Shown piece by piece: positions 6,196 through 6,337 of a stretch of 6,337 nucleotides of DNA (position 1 is its first letter; the number at the start of each line of letters is the position of its first letter). Source of the DNA: Clostridiales bacterium (lineage in GTDB: Bacteria > Bacillota > Clostridia > Christensenellales > Borkfalkiaceae); NCBI GenBank assembly GCA_003503945.1, contig DOCD01000062.1:1-6337 (forward strand). The letters run 5' to 3'. The position numbers were made by a program, and so were the translations under genes. The notes under the pieces are model-generated. The model saw nothing but the letters and a program-made list of their open reading frames with translations. It made no database searches and was not told where the DNA came from.

Positions 6196-6337
6196 AAAAA
6201 CTCCAGAAGTTAAACCCGAACCCGAAATTAAAATAGTGGAAAAGAAGCCCGCGGCAAAGTCCGCTTCGTCAAAATCGGGCGGCGCGGCTAAAACGACGAC
6301 GGCGGCAGCTAAAAAGCCCGCTTCGGCTAAAGCGACG
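6185..6337 (+). CDS. Start of the next gene, probable OppF-type ATP-binding protein with Lys/Ala-rich N-terminal tail (partial, runs off the window)
   Basis: An open frame of 51 codons starts at an ATG preceded by AAAGGAGG and overlaps the oppD-like stop by 11 nt. It continues past the window end. The visible part is low complexity: MSSKKTPEVKPEPEIKIVEK, then a stretch made almost entirely of Lys, Ala, Ser, Thr, Pro and Gly, with 12 Lys and 11 Ala in 51 residues and no large hydrophobic residue after position 18. It would be disordered and strongly basic, resembling histone H1-like or other Lys/Ala-rich tails. Nothing visible identifies the protein. The call rests on context, because an oppABCD cluster is normally completed by oppF encoding the second ATPase. 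Alternatives are an unrelated small basic protein or a nucleic-acid-binding protein. The presence of the gene is well supported; its function is only inferred. Confidence 0.7.
   Translation, partial: MSSKKTPEVKPEPEIKIVEKKPAAKSASSKSGGAAKTTTAAAKKPASAKAT

Overview
The window is a single co-directional gene cluster on the + strand encoding an oligopeptide/dipeptide-type ABC importer (Opp/Dpp/App family). In order it holds a large solute-binding lipoprotein (OppA-like, 31-2685), two permeases (OppB-like 2711-3694, OppC-like 3705-4820), one complete ATPase (OppD-like, 4822-6195), and the first 51 codons of a further gene (6185 to the window end) whose position fits the second ATPase, OppF. Coding density is close to 100 percent. 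Gaps between genes shrink along the cluster (25 nt, 10 nt, 1 nt, then an 11-nt overlap), and every start has a purine-rich Shine-Dalgarno sequence, so this looks like one translationally coupled transcript. Its promoter lies upstream and its terminator downstream of the window.

The lipoprotein signal peptide, strong AGGAGG-type ribosome sites, moderate GC content and Opp-type architecture suggest a Gram-positive-like bacterium, most plausibly an uncultured clostridial lineage. That placement is inference and cannot be settled from this sequence alone.

The expected mechanism is that OppA, anchored to the outer face of the membrane, captures a peptide (or another SBP_bac_5-family ligand such as an oligosaccharide or a metal chelate) and delivers it to the OppB/OppC pore. 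An OppD/OppF ATPase pair powers import from the cytoplasm.

I found no new kind of system. What stands out is that four of the five proteins carry extra material compared with family norms. OppA has about 270 additional residues inside its first lobe. OppC has a cytoplasmic N-terminal tail of about 66 residues. OppD has an N-terminal extension of about 65 residues plus a repetitive charged insert between Walker A and the Q-loop. The last gene begins with a low-complexity Lys/Ala/Pro-rich tail resembling histone H1-like tails. No RNA genes, mobile elements, CRISPR arrays or terminators were seen, and no stretch over 300 bases lacks a gene.
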